A stretch of DNA of 6,672 nucleotides from Helicobacteraceae bacterium (GTDB lineage: Bacteria; Campylobacterota; Campylobacteria; Campylobacterales; Sulfurimonadaceae). The stretch is from the NCBI GenBank assembly GCA_027081565.1, contig JALWKG010000069.1, positions 1 to 6,672 on the forward strand, written 5' to 3'. A model generated the notes under the pieces. That model worked only from the letters and a program-made list of their open reading frames with translations, had not been told where the DNA came from and made no database searches. Each line of letters starts with the position of its first letter. Position 1 is the first letter of the stretch. Shown one piece after another: positions 1 through 5,748 of the stretch. The position numbers and the translations under genes were made by a program.

Positions 1-229
1 CAGTCGGGGCAAAGGTCTTAACAAGCCATACTGTCATAACAAGTGTAAAGGGTAAAAGGTAGTAGTAGTGAAAAGGTATAAGTGCACGACTCTGGTCGGA
101 GTACTGTAAGATCTTTAGAAACAGGGTAACAACACCACCAATGATCACACCAATGAGCGATGAGAGAAAAACCCACTTCAAAACACTAAAAAAGATAGCG
201 GTCTGTTCAGTGATATGTTTTTTTAGCAT
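1..229 (-). CDS. Probable ClC-family chloride channel/antiporter, N-terminal fragment
   Basis: An open frame begins at ATG 227-229 on the minus strand and continues without a stop past the left edge, giving 76 codons. It is preceded by AAAAGG about 5 nt upstream, a reasonable ribosome binding site. The protein starts MLKKHITEQTAIFF, then has a hydrophobic glycine-rich segment (about residues 16-41, containing GVIIGG). A second hydrophobic segment follows a charged loop, about residues 55-73, with LLPFTLVMTVWLVK. This layout matches the amino terminus of bacterial ClC proteins, which move chloride across the inner membrane. The diagnostic selectivity-filter motifs (GSGIP, GREGP) would lie outside the window, so the family call is by resemblance only. 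It lies 31 bp downstream of pgpA on the same strand and is probably the next gene of the operon. It could be another polytopic membrane protein. Confidence 0.6.
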   Translation of the reverse strand, partial: MLKKHITEQTAIFFSVLKWVFLSSLIGVIIGGVVTLFLKILQYSDQSRALIPFHYYYLLPFTLVMTVWLVKTFAPT

Positions 230-260
230 AGGGGCCTTTTTGAGTAGTGTTAAGATCTCA

Positions 261-773
261 TTATAAGAAGTTTATAAGACCTGACATTAAAATACCCTGC
301 CAAATGATCGCAGTAGTAATTCCTGCTGCAATACCGGCTAAAACATCATCAAACATCACACCATAGCCCCCTGGAGCCTCTCGGTCGATGCGCCCTATGA
401 TAGAAGGTTTTCTAATGTCAAAATAGCGAAAGAGTGCAAAACTCAGTAAGATCTGGATCAGCATTCCATTACTGAGAATCAGGAGTTCGTTAATGGGTGT
501 AAAGATACCTGGTGCGATGGAGAGGGCAAACCACATCCCTACCAACTCATCAATTACAATACGACCATCATCATGGGTTTGTGCAATTTTTTGATACTTT
601 TCTACGGCTTTAACACCTACCAAGGTGATAAAAAATGCTGCCAGAAAGAGGGTCTGCGGGCCTAAGTATGCCAAGATTAAAACACCAAATGGCAGTGAAA
701 CGAGTGTACCAACGGTGCCGGGGGCTTTAGGTGCAAGGCCACTATAGCCTACGGTGAGAAAAAACCAGTTCAT
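261..773 (-). CDS. pgpA: Phosphatidylglycerophosphatase A
   Basis: This 170-residue inner-membrane enzyme is expected to remove the phosphate from phosphatidylglycerophosphate, making phosphatidylglycerol. Family motifs are clear: GLAPKAPGTVGTL (residues 12-24), the acidic DDGRIVIDELVGMW block (68-81), FRYFDIRKP (115-123) and GGYGVMFDD (135-143). The conserved aspartates and the DE pair are the likely metal and catalytic residues. Hydrophobic stretches at about 21-55, 95-115 and 143-166 are the predicted membrane segments. Length is normal for PgpA. The ATG at 771-773 is supported by AAGGA about 9 nt upstream. It lies 53 bp after the Sat-like gene on the same strand, in the position pgpA has in Campylobacter jejuni as I recall. 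All key motifs look intact. Confidence 0.95.
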   Translation of the reverse strand: MNWFFLTVGYSGLAPKAPGTVGTLVSLPFGVLILAYLGPQTLFLAAFFITLVGVKAVEKYQKIAQTHDDGRIVIDELVGMWFALSIAPGIFTPINELLILSNGMLIQILLSFALFRYFDIRKPSIIGRIDREAPGGYGVMFDDVLAGIAAGITTAIIWQGILMSGLINFL

Positions 774-826
774 ATCTAAAAGTCCTTTATTAGCAGGTGT
801 ATATAGTCTATTTTATTTTGTAACAT
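774..826 (-). promoter_or_regulatory. Sat-like/pgpA spacer with one TGTTACA motif
   Basis: This 53-bp spacer is AT-rich and has no convincing hairpin terminator, so read-through from the upstream gene into pgpA is likely. On the minus strand it contains TGTTACA (plus-strand TGTAACA at 819-825) immediately after the upstream stop codon. That equals the HP1021 box consensus TGTTWCW as I remember it from Helicobacter pylori work. A single 7-mer is expected by chance at about this frequency, so binding is only a possibility. The ribosome binding site of pgpA (AAGGA) lies at the left end of the spacer. Confidence 0.3.
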
Positions 827-2017
827 CTACGTCAATGAAGTGGTCTGGTAGAGTCTCATCAAGGCTTCATAAAAATCTTTTTCAGTGTGTTCTTCAAGCA
901 GACCAGTCACCGGCATAATGTCATAATACAATTTTTCAAGATTTTTAAAACGGTCTGGAAAAAGTTCTGACAAGATGATGGCAGCGATCTCTTTACGCAT
1001 TAAAACGGCAGGAGGTATAAGACCAAGTTTGATCAACTCCAAAATAGAGTCAGAGTGGTATGAGATGTGATGGTGTTGACCATGTGGACAGGTTTTGGTA
1101 CTGACAAGTGTCTTACACTCATTACAGTAGACATACTCAGAAGCAATATCGATCTCGATGTCAAGTCCGGTTAGTTTGTCTATAATGGACTTGTTAGTAT
1201 TTTGCTCATAGTACATACCTACGCCCGCATGGTTTTGGCCAATGGTGAGGCGATTACATCCAAAATTCTTGGCGACTATAGCGTCGATGATCACCTCATT
1301 ATAACCGGCAAATATATAGCTGTTCTCCAGAGGAACAAGCAGTACACGGTTGGTGGGTAGAAAATTCTGAACAAAGTAGGTCAGTGTCTTACATCGCAAC
1401 TCATAACTAAGATCACTGGCATTAAAAGGTTTTAGTAAAAAGATCACAACAAGGTCTGTTTTGTCTAGAGCCTGACGGATCAGTCTCTCATGGGCACGGT
1501 GAAGTGGGTTGGCTCCCATCATAATAGCAGTGACATGTTGGGCATTGATACGCTGTTTGGCCTCTTCGATCTTCTCTCTTCGCTCTAAAATAGAGTGTAG
1601 TTTGATCTCGTAGGCACCACTGACTGCCAGTTTTCCAAGGCGTAAATAGGTAGACTTGACTCCTGGGTGCTCCAGGTTATCGGTACCATAGATCTGACGT
1701 ACACGTTCTTTAGGGTTGATCTCAAAGACCTCTTCAACAATAAGATGTCCTACCTCACTGTTATCACTGATCAAGGTTAGCTTATCGCCAGGTTGTGCTG
1801 TTTCCAAGACACTTTGGTTGGTACGACCACTCGGTGCTAAGATAAGGGGAAAGGGAAAGACCTTATGGTTAAAAGTACCATGTTGCAAGACCTCTAAGGT
1901 CTGTTTTTTGTTCATCAAGCTTGTAACAGGGTAGAGTAGACCTGACTTGACGAGCGCAAGGGCAGAGAGTGCCTCTTGGTCAATATAAAGAGTGTTACTT
2001 TTTCTTGATGATGCCAT
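827..2017 (-). CDS. ATP-sulfurylase (Sat)-like protein, divergent active site
   Basis: This 396-residue protein has the overall plan of the single-chain sulfate adenylyltransferase family, which makes APS from ATP and sulfate. It has an N-terminal PUA-like part with FPFPLIL (55-60), the nucleotide-binding NPLHRAHE motif (170-177), GQNHAGVG (260-267) and a cysteine cluster C298/C301/C310 next to histidines that resembles the zinc site of bacterial Sat. It ends with the GLIPPAVLMRKE block (332-343). Key residues differ: the usual QTRN before PxH is MGAN (167-170), GRDHAG is GQNHAG, and the SGTxxR motif is replaced by YHSDSI (320-325). The Arg and Gln that hold sulfate are therefore missing. From memory C. 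jejuni Cj1609, annotated as Sat, sits in the same place. It may bind another nucleotide substrate or be regulatory; I would not assign sulfate activation. The start overlaps the regulator gene by 23 bp. Confidence 0.8.
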   Translation of the reverse strand: MASSRKSNTLYIDQEALSALALVKSGLLYPVTSLMNKKQTLEVLQHGTFNHKVFPFPLILAPSGRTNQSVLETAQPGDKLTLISDNSEVGHLIVEEVFEINPKERVRQIYGTDNLEHPGVKSTYLRLGKLAVSGAYEIKLHSILERREKIEEAKQRINAQHVTAIMMGANPLHRAHERLIRQALDKTDLVVIFLLKPFNASDLSYELRCKTLTYFVQNFLPTNRVLLVPLENSYIFAGYNEVIIDAIVAKNFGCNRLTIGQNHAGVGMYYEQNTNKSIIDKLTGLDIEIDIASEYVYCNECKTLVSTKTCPHGQHHHISYHSDSILELIKLGLIPPAVLMRKEIAAIILSELFPDRFKNLEKLYYDIMPVTGLLEEHTEKDFYEALMRLYQTTSLT

Positions 2018-2885
2018 ATTTTTTTCTTTTCTCCCAGAGACTTTTACGAGAGATACCTAATTTTTTAGAAAGCTCTGTGTCTGGGAATTTGTGTTGATAA
2101 TTTAACACAATATATTTGACATAGTCTTCGATAGGGAGAATATCACCTTGTTCGAAGACGTTGTTGTCACTTTTTATCTCAATTACTTGATAATCCATCT
2201 CTTCATCAATACTATCTGTACTTGAGACGATGGCTTCACGACCTTCGATAAGTTCAAAAAATGCCTTTTTATCCCCTTTTTTGATCGCTTGGAAGTCATT
2301 GGCGTAGATCAGGGTACTTGCTGAAAGTTTCTCGATCTCACTAAAGGCACTGCTGCTTGTTAATGAGACAAAATGCAGTGTTTTGTTATGTATCTCTGCG
2401 TAAGCGAAGGCAAAAGCATCCGTATATTTTTGGAAATTACTTGAGATAAAGATAGGCACTTCGATCTCTTCAAGATTTTCATCAATATTGATACCGTTAA
2501 AGACATGCTTGAGGTAGCGTTTGTAGGTTGAATTCTGACGTTTTAGACGCTCATAGTCTTGAAAGTGTTCTATTTTTCGAATAAGCTCTTCGATCATAAA
2601 TGGTTTTAAAATATAATCTTTGGCACCAGCACTCAGTGGTTTAGAGACGGTGTCGTTAGAGATATAAGAGACCATCAAGATCACAACTGCATCCTTGTAA
2701 GCTTCAATAACAGGATAGATATTTTGGTCGTTGATGTTGGTAGAGAGCAAGATGACATCATAAGGGATACGTTTTAAGGCATCTTGTGTAGATGAACTCA
2801 TGTCACAAGAGTGACCAAGTTCTCCAAGTTTTGCAGCAATGCTCTGTGCAAGATAGATCTCGTTTTCAATAATTAAAATACGCAT
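1995..2885 (-). CDS. HP1021/Cj1608-type atypical response regulator
   Basis: This 296-residue protein has an N-terminal receiver-like domain (1-108) and a C-terminal Fis/NtrC-type helix-turn-helix (about 267-293, with LSKKLGISRKSLWEKRKKYGI split over the two helices). In the receiver the phosphoacceptor Asp is replaced by Ser48 (DVILLSTN). The acidic pocket is E7-N8-E9, while Ser73 and Lys94 (YILKPF) are kept, so ordinary phosphorelay is unlikely. Residues 143-225 resemble a shrunken sigma-54 activator AAA+ domain without Walker A. No histidine kinase is adjacent. Length, Ser substitution and position beside ispDF match the Campylobacterota regulator HP1021 (H. pylori) and Cj1608, which as I recall act as an orphan regulator of replication initiation, energy metabolism and redox response. 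The ATG directly abuts the ispDF stop, with only a weak ribosome binding site, suggesting translational coupling. It has a single cysteine, C27. Confidence 0.85.
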   Translation of the reverse strand: MRILIIENEIYLAQSIAAKLGELGHSCDMSSSTQDALKRIPYDVILLSTNINDQNIYPVIEAYKDAVVILMVSYISNDTVSKPLSAGAKDYILKPFMIEELIRKIEHFQDYERLKRQNSTYKRYLKHVFNGINIDENLEEIEVPIFISSNFQKYTDAFAFAYAEIHNKTLHFVSLTSSSAFSEIEKLSASTLIYANDFQAIKKGDKKAFFELIEGREAIVSSTDSIDEEMDYQVIEIKSDNNVFEQGDILPIEDYVKYIVLNYQHKFPDTELSKKLGISRKSLWEKRKKYGIIKKK

Positions 2886-4007
2886 TTATTTTTGGGTCCA
2901 ATCATAATAGTTTAATGTTGCGCTGGCCATAACACCAACGCCTTCTTTACGGCCGATAAAGCCTAGTTTCTCAGTCGTCGTTGCTTTGACGTTCATACGT
3001 GCAGTCGGGATCTGCAAAAGTGAAGCCAACGTGCTTCTCATGCTCTGTTTGTAGGGACTGAGCCTTGGTGTTTCTGCTGCGATGGTGATGTCAGCATTAA
3101 GTACTACAAAACCAAATTGGTGCAGACGAAGTACAGTGGTCTCAAGCAAAGCCTTAGAATCAATGCCTTTGTAACTGTCGTCATTGTCTGGAAAGAGCAT
3201 TCCAATGTCTCCTAGTCCCGCAGCGCCTAAAAGTGCATCGATGAGTGCATGGATCGCAACATCACCATCGCTATGGGCTTTGAAACCGTAATCAACATCG
3301 ATCTTTACACCACCAAGCATCATCTCTTTGTTGGCTTCAAATGCATGTACATCAAAACCGTTACCCATCAAAGTAGTTTGGGCAGGGGGCTGAATACATG
3401 GGAGTTTTACAAGGTCATATAGATAAGTGATCTTGTGGGCATCTTCTGAACCTTCAACAAAGTGACGGCTGCCGCCATAAGCAACAACAGCAGAACTTTC
3501 ATCGGTAAACTCTTGTGTAGTCTCTAAGGCTTTTTGCAAGAGATCAGTCTGAGAGAGTTGTGGTGTCTGTATACGTAAGACGGAATCTCTGTCTATTGTC
3601 TCTCTCTCATAAACTACAGTATCGTTCATCTTTAGCGTCGGAACAATGACATCAGCGGAAGCTTTTGCTTTGATCAGTGTCTCAATAAGTGTTTTGTCAA
3701 CACAAGCACGGGCAATGTCACTGACAAGTACATAAGGTGTTGTGACATGAGCGAGTGCATTTTTAAGTGAGGCTTGACGGCTCTCACCGCCAGCAACGAT
3801 CTTGTAGTCAGAGTAGCCTTGCATGAAAGGGACTTCATCTTTATGCGAAGTTATAATGATGTTACTAAACAACGCAGTAGCATCGAACTGTTGCGCCACA
3901 AATTGCCACAACGGTGTGTGATCTATACGCAACCACTGCTTTTTAACAGGCAGTCCGAAGCGGCTAGAGTTGCCTGCGGCTAGTAAGATAAGCGTTATAT
4001 CAGACAA
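2886..4007 (-). CDS. ispDF: Bifunctional IspD/IspF isoprenoid biosynthesis enzyme
   Basis: This 373-residue fusion carries out two steps of the MEP isoprenoid pathway in the cytoplasm. The IspD half (about 1-205) couples CTP to methylerythritol phosphate: it has LLAAGNSSRFG (8-18) with KKQ (22-24), GGESRQAS (73-80), VSDIAR (95-100) and RIQTPQ (145-150). The IspF half (about 214-373) makes the cyclodiphosphate: it has the metal ligands D219, H221 and H253, HSDGD (245-249), LFPD (271-274) and ATTTEKLGFIGRKEGV (342-357). The fusion is typical of Campylobacterota and Alphaproteobacteria. IspE, the step between, is not here. The best in-frame start is TTG at 4005-4007 with AGGAG 5 nt upstream; an in-frame stop lies only 12 codons above it. 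An ATG 4 nt earlier is in another frame and reads only three codons. It is the first gene of the leftward operon. Confidence 0.95.
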   Translation of the reverse strand: MSDITLILLAAGNSSRFGLPVKKQWLRIDHTPLWQFVAQQFDATALFSNIIITSHKDEVPFMQGYSDYKIVAGGESRQASLKNALAHVTTPYVLVSDIARACVDKTLIETLIKAKASADVIVPTLKMNDTVVYERETIDRDSVLRIQTPQLSQTDLLQKALETTQEFTDESSAVVAYGGSRHFVEGSEDAHKITYLYDLVKLPCIQPPAQTTLMGNGFDVHAFEANKEMMLGGVKIDVDYGFKAHSDGDVAIHALIDALLGAAGLGDIGMLFPDNDDSYKGIDSKALLETTVLRLHQFGFVVLNADITIAAETPRLSPYKQSMRSTLASLLQIPTARMNVKATTTEKLGFIGRKEGVGVMASATLNYYDWTQK

Positions 4008-4008
4008 A

Positions 4009-4025
4009 CATACTCCTACTTCCTT
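4009..4025 (-). promoter_or_regulatory. Double Shine-Dalgarno and three-codon ORF at the ispDF start
   Basis: Reading the minus strand, AAGGAA (4020-4025) lies 8 nt before an ATG at 4009-4011, and AGGAG (4013-4017) lies 5 nt before the TTG at 4005-4007. The ATG opens only ATG-TTT-GTC-TGA, ending inside ispDF, while the TTG opens the true IspDF frame. Two ribosome binding sites with good spacing to two different starts is unusual. Removing one T of the TTT would put the ATG in frame, so a single-base sequence error is an alternative. Confidence 0.5.
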
Positions 4026-4030
4026 GAAAC

Positions 4031-4102
4031 TGTTACGAAATTATACACTTTCATTGCTTAACTTTTTACTTAAAGTATCTGTTTTCGTAACTATTTGTAA
4101 CT
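4031..4102. repeat. GTTACGAAA inverted repeat plus 10-bp tandem repeat (possible operator)
   Basis: GTTACGAAA at 4032-4040 is matched exactly by its reverse complement TTTCGTAAC at 4083-4091, with 42 bp between. The right copy is followed at once by a second, similar 10-mer: TTTCGTAACT (4083-4092) then ATTTGTAACT (4093-4102), one helical turn apart. All three units share a GTTAC core, close to the HP1021 box TGTTWCW; the left unit reads TGTTACG. The left unit overlaps the ispDF -10 box, and the right pair lies upstream of the expected -35 position. The arrangement would suit a regulator binding both sides of the promoter. Repeats are seen directly; the identity of the binding protein is inference. 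Confidence 0.5.
4040..4045 (-). promoter_or_regulatory. Probable -10 box for the ispDF operon
   Basis: A perfect TATAAT lies on the minus strand here, preceded by GTG. Transcription would begin near 4033, leaving a leader of about 26 nt before the TTG start. No -35 consensus is visible 17 bp upstream (TAAAAA), which is usual for Campylobacterota sigma-70 promoters, where an AT-rich upstream region replaces the -35 box. It is the only strong -10 in the minus direction of this spacer. Confidence 0.65.
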
Positions 4103-4160
4103 TACTTCAGGGTGAAAATAGTCTCTAAAGCGATATACCTTATATAGAGGTGGCCTAGAT

Positions 4161-4166
4161 TATAAT
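4161..4166 (+). promoter_or_regulatory. Probable -10 box for thiC
   Basis: GATTATAATG contains a perfect TATAAT in the direction of thiC. No TTGACA is found 17 bp upstream (CCTTAT), as expected for this phylum. Transcription would start near 4173, giving a leader of roughly 150 nt before the thiC ATG. A TTGACA at 4278-4283 has no matching -10 box at the right spacing, so it is not preferred. Confidence 0.55.
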
Positions 4167-4177
4167 GTCAGCGCTAA

Positions 4178-4208
4178 AACTCAAAGAGCTCTTTTATTAA
4201 GTTGAGTT
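4178..4208 (+). repeat. Leader stem-loop 1 (AACTCAA / TTGAGTT)
   Basis: AACTCAA (4178-4184) and TTGAGTT (4202-4208) form a perfect 7-bp stem with a 17-nt loop. The stem also overlaps a 12-bp palindrome, AAAGAGCTCTTT (4183-4194). It is the first element after the predicted transcription start; its role is unknown. Confidence 0.4.
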
Positions 4209-4233
4209 GAAACTTTTTGGTTGACTTTTAGAG

Positions 4234-4258
4234 GGGTAAGGCTTTTTTAGTCTTACCT
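4234..4258 (+). repeat. Leader stem-loop 2 (GGGTAAGGC / GTCTTACCT)
   Basis: Nine pairs (two of them G-U) join 4234-4242 and 4250-4258 around a seven-base loop TTTTTTA. There is no run of T after the right arm, so it does not look like an intrinsic terminator; the T run is in the loop. Its left arm also takes part in the competing long-range helix with 4296-4305. Confidence 0.5.
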
Positions 4259-4287
4259 ACTATATTACGATTATTATTTGACAGAAT

Positions 4288-4302
4288 AGGCTTATAAAGC
4301 CT
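4288..4302 (+). repeat. Leader stem-loop 3 (AGGCTT / AAGCCT)
   Basis: A perfect 6-bp stem, AGGCTT (4288-4293) with AAGCCT (4297-4302), closes a three-base ATA loop about 11 nt before the GGAG ribosome binding site of thiC. Its right arm is the partner of stem-loop 2's left arm in the alternative fold. Confidence 0.5.
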
Positions 4303-4325
4303 TGCAGTCGCATGGAGAATATATT

Positions 4326-5705
4326 ATGAGAACAGAGTGGTTAGAAAAACGTAAAAACGATAAAACACCAACACAGATGTATTATGCCAAAGAGGGCATT
4401 ATTACTGAAGAGATGGAATACATCGCTAAGATAGAGAAGCTAAGTCCAGAGTTGGTGCGTAGCGAAGTGGCACGTGGACGCCTTATTATTCCGGCTAACA
4501 TCAACCATACTAACCTACAGCCTATGGCTATCGGTATTGCAGCAAGTTGTAAGATAAACGCGAACATCGGTTCATCTGCTATTGCTTCTGATGTTGAAGG
4601 TGAGATCGAAAAGATACAAGTGTCTCAACACTATAAAGCGGACACAGCAATGGACCTCTCTACAGGTGGAGATCTTGATGAGATCCGTCGTGGGGTTATC
4701 GACAATGCACATATCCCTATTGGTACGGTACCTATTTACCAGATCATTGCTGACTGTAATGACCGTATAGAGGACTTAAACATTGAAGTTATGCTTGAAG
4801 TTCTTGAGCGTCAAGCGAAGCAGGGTGTTAGTTACTTTACCATTCATGCAGGTTTCTTGTTAGAGACGATGCCTAAAGTGGCAAAACGTAAGATGGGTAT
4901 TGTAAGTCGTGGTGGTTCATTGATGGCAGCATGGATGATGCACTACCATAAAGAGAATCCGTTTTATACAGCTTATGATGAGATCTTAGAGATCTGTGCG
5001 AAGTATGATGTCTCTCTTTCTCTAGGTGACTCTCTACGTCCAGGTTGTTTAGCAGATGCATCTGATGATGCACAGCTAGGTGAGTTAAAAGTACTTGGTG
5101 AGTTGACACTTCGTGCTTGGGAGAAAAATGTTCAGGTGATGATCGAAGGTCCAGGTCATGTGCCTTTGAACCAGATCGAACGTAACATGAAGATACAGCG
5201 TGAGCTTTGTCATGAGGCACCTTTCTATATTTTAGGGCCATTAGTTACAGACATCGCTGCGGGATATGATCATATCTCTTCTGCTATCGGTGCAGCTATC
5301 GGTGGATGGCATGGTGCAAGTATGTTATGTTACGTCACACCAAAAGAGCACTTGGGTCTTCCAAATGCTGATGATGTTCGTGAAGGTATCATCGCTTATA
5401 AGATCGCAGCACATGCTGCTGATATCGCTCGTGGCCGTGAAGGTGCGCGTGATGTTGATGATGCGATGAGTGATGCACGTTACACTTTTGACTGGGAGAA
5501 GCAGTTTGAGCTCTCTTTAGACTCTGAACGTGCCCGTGAATACCATGACGAAACACTTCCTCAAGATGTATTTAAAGAGGCGGAGTTCTGTTCTATGTGT
5601 GGTCCGAAATTCTGTTCTTACAAAATTTCTCAAGACATCATGGATAACCCTGAAGCCATTCAAAAAATTGCTGATGAAGCAAAAGAGATGAATTTCTCAG
5701 CATAA
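4326..5705 (+). CDS. thiC: Phosphomethylpyrimidine synthase ThiC
   Basis: This cytoplasmic radical-SAM enzyme converts aminoimidazole ribotide to HMP-P, the pyrimidine half of thiamin. The 459-residue protein starts MRTEWLEKRKNDKTPTQM. It has the conserved NINHTNLQPMAIG and KINANIGSSA blocks, TAMDLSTGGD, GTVPIYQ, SRGGSLMAAWM, SLGDSLRPGC, EGPGHVPL and LGPLVTDIAAGYDH. It ends with the C-terminal CxxCxxxxC cluster (C422, C425, C430) that binds the [4Fe-4S] cluster. It is the short form, without the extra N-terminal domain of the E. coli enzyme. ATG 4326 is chosen because GGAG lies 8 nt upstream and the MRTEW start fits the family. An in-frame TTG at 4302 would add eight residues but sits in a hairpin arm with no ribosome binding site. 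It is transcribed away from the ispDF operon. All catalytic motifs are intact. Confidence 0.97.
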   Translation: MRTEWLEKRKNDKTPTQMYYAKEGIITEEMEYIAKIEKLSPELVRSEVARGRLIIPANINHTNLQPMAIGIAASCKINANIGSSAIASDVEGEIEKIQVSQHYKADTAMDLSTGGDLDEIRRGVIDNAHIPIGTVPIYQIIADCNDRIEDLNIEVMLEVLERQAKQGVSYFTIHAGFLLETMPKVAKRKMGIVSRGGSLMAAWMMHYHKENPFYTAYDEILEICAKYDVSLSLGDSLRPGCLADASDDAQLGELKVLGELTLRAWEKNVQVMIEGPGHVPLNQIERNMKIQRELCHEAPFYILGPLVTDIAAGYDHISSAIGAAIGGWHGASMLCYVTPKEHLGLPNADDVREGIIAYKIAAHAADIARGREGARDVDDAMSDARYTFDWEKQFELSLDSERAREYHDETLPQDVFKEAEFCSMCGPKFCSYKISQDIMDNPEAIQKIADEAKEMNFSA

Positions 5706-5710
5706 TCTCT

Positions 5711-5740
5711 TGTCTCGTATCACATTATGTGTACGAGACA
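5711..5740 (+). terminator. Hairpin after thiC, possible terminator
   Basis: TGTCTCGTA (5711-5719) pairs with TACGAGACA (5732-5740) and, after one bulged T, CACA (5721-5724) pairs with TGTG (5728-5731) around a TTA loop, giving 13 pairs. It begins 5 nt after the thiC stop. The bases after it (CTCTAACATG) are not a T run, so it is not a textbook intrinsic terminator. It may instead protect the 3' end of the mRNA or act with a factor. Confidence 0.55.
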
Positions 5741-5748
5741 CTCTAACA

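Larger units (their letters stand above)
4173..4325 (+). promoter_or_regulatory. Structured 5' leader of thiC, no TPP riboswitch seen
   Basis: The stretch between the likely transcription start and the thiC ATG encodes no protein that I can support. It holds three local stem-loops (described separately) and one alternative long-range helix: GTAAGGCTTT (4236-4245) can pair with AAAGCCTTGC (4296-4305), ten pairs with one G-U. That helix uses parts of both the second and third stem-loops, so it cannot form together with them. The ribosome binding site GGAG (4314-4317) follows 8 nt later. Competing folds just ahead of a ribosome binding site are typical of attenuators and riboswitches. The TPP riboswitch signatures CTGAGA and CTGGATAATRCCAGCG are absent. 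The start site is inferred. Confidence 0.45.

Noticed and set aside
1922..1928. Exact TGTTACA match on the minus strand as an HP1021 box.
   Set aside because: It lies inside the Sat-like coding sequence, encoding part of P-V-T-S, and is expected by chance.
1716..1934. A 72-codon open frame on the plus strand opposite the Sat-like gene.
   Set aside because: It is a shadow of a conserved coding region with no ribosome binding site.
4108..4180. Possible TPP riboswitch: ATAATGTCAGCG at 4163-4174 resembles the 3' core ATAATGCCAGCG, and AGGGTG occurs at 4109-4114.
   Set aside because: The CTGAGA element is absent, CTGG that should pair with CCAG is replaced by GATT, spacing is wrong, and the similarity overlaps a likely -10 box. 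Infernal with RF00059 would settle it.
4183..4194. Palindrome AAAGAGCTCTTT as an operator.
   Set aside because: It is short, only a 6-bp half-site, embedded in the stem-loop 1 region, and has no second copy in the window.
4234..4258. Stem-loop 2 as an intrinsic terminator.
   Set aside because: The T run is in the loop and the sequence after the right arm is not T-rich enough, being ACTATATTACG.
4873..5241. A 122-codon open frame antisense to thiC.
   Set aside because: It lies wholly opposite highly conserved thiC codons, has odd composition rich in His and Ser, and no ribosome binding site or family resemblance.
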